Of a stretch of DNA of 7,061 nt, positions 6,848-7,061 are shown one piece after another. Under the pieces are notes generated by a model. That model was not told where the DNA came from, ran no database searches, and was given only the letters and a program-made list of their open reading frames with translations. The stretch is from Lachnospiraceae bacterium. Its GTDB lineage: Bacteria; Bacillota_A; Clostridia; Lachnospirales; Lachnospiraceae. Every line of letters begins with the position of its first letter. Position 1 is the first letter of the stretch. The stretch is taken from positions 1-7,061 of the forward strand of contig VSNT01000169.1 in NCBI GenBank assembly GCA_009774465.1, written 5' to 3'. A program made the translations under genes and the position numbers.

Positions 6848-6916
6848 TACAGATAATCTGGAATTATCCTTCATTCCAAACTAAAAATTCTAAAGGATAA
6901 CTCTTTATTATCCATA
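6848..6916 (-). repeat. Right copy of the 69-bp inverted repeat
   Basis: This is the exact reverse complement of 2151-2219. Read on the minus strand it lies 24 nt upstream of the glycosyltransferase start, so both genes inside the segment have the same sequence ahead of them in the same direction. The same internal dyads and the MDNKELSFRIFSLE frame are present; here that frame continues upstream without a stop (MKV and further), so it could be the 3' end of a gene cut by the contig end. Confidence 0.95.
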
Positions 6917-7061
6917 ACTTTCATCCCCAATCCACCAAAACATCCAATTCCCCTCCAATAAAATCCCCTCAAAAAAAATCAATTTCCACCCCCAAAATTC
7001 AATTTATTCTCCCTCACCGCCCGCCACCCCCCCCCCACCACTACCCCAAAACTCCCGTTGA
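6917..7061. other. G-depleted, C-rich tail, probably low-quality contig end
   Basis: These 145 bases hold only four G residues and none before 7019, while C is abundant, with a run of 10 C at 7027-7036 and many CCCC runs. No other stretch in the window looks like this, and the change is abrupt at the repeat edge. Seen from the minus strand it is G-rich and nearly C-free, which is what dark-cycle miscalls of two-colour sequencing would give. I place no gene here. Confidence 0.6.

Larger units (their letters stand above)
2151..6916. other. Two-gene segment bounded by 69-bp inverted repeats
   Basis: The perfect inverted repeats enclose two complete, convergent genes (STAND nuclease and glycosyltransferase) and nothing else of size. 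The shape suggests an invertible segment or a passenger cassette. No transposase, integrase or invertase lies inside or beside it, and I see no flanking target-site duplication. The right flank is unreliable sequence, so the boundary cannot be judged fully. The boundaries are seen; mobility or inversion is inference. Confidence 0.35.

Noticed and set aside
2151..6916. Insertion sequence or composite transposon
   Set aside because: There is no transposase or recombinase inside, and the repeats contain no recognised IS ends or visible target duplication; only the inverted-repeat boundary is supported.

Overview
The window is AT-rich, with strong purine-rich Shine-Dalgarno sites (for example AAGGAG), sigma-A type promoters and proteins that read like those of gut Clostridia. 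A low-GC Firmicute, probably Lachnospiraceae-like, is my best guess from composition and protein style; no marker gene confirms it. I see no rRNA, tRNA, CRISPR array, transposase or integrase.

Layout. (1) Positions 1-392 form a divergent control region. A minus-strand gene begins at 21 and leaves the window. It has its own promoter and an operator-like palindrome exactly at the predicted transcription start. A perfect 3 x 14 bp tandem repeat follows, then an extended -10 promoter facing right. (2) 393-1751 encodes a nitrilase-superfamily (CN hydrolase) protein with a recognisable Glu-Lys-Cys triad. (3) 1765-2113 is the debris of a toxin-antitoxin pair: an AbrB/MazE-like antitoxin without its N-terminus, joined to the C-terminal half of a PIN-domain toxin that carries an in-frame amber codon. 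(4) 2292-5702 encodes the main protein, about 1136 residues. It combines an N-terminal Mrr-like PD-(D/E)XK nuclease, a beta-rich domain, a STAND-type P-loop NTPase and a long helical/TPR-like C-terminus. This is the architecture of Avs-like (antiviral STAND) defence proteins. (5) 5705-6823, on the minus strand and only 2 bp from the previous stop codon, encodes a family 2 glycosyltransferase. (6) The last 145 bases are almost free of G, rich in C, and look like poor-quality contig-end sequence.

The most striking non-coding signal is a perfect 69-bp inverted repeat at 2151-2219 and 6848-6916. It brackets the STAND nuclease and the glycosyltransferase. Because the two genes converge, each has the same 69 bp, in the same relative orientation, just upstream of its start codon. 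The pair could be an invertible or mobile two-gene cassette, or two genes sharing a duplicated leader. No recombinase lies in the window, and the right-hand copy is close to the suspect contig end, so an assembly cause must be excluded.

Taken together, the window looks like an accessory or defence-island segment: a candidate abortive-type STAND nuclease, a nitrilase-like neighbour, a decayed toxin-antitoxin pair and a surface-sugar enzyme. Whether the nitrilase and the glycosyltransferase work with the STAND protein is inference only.
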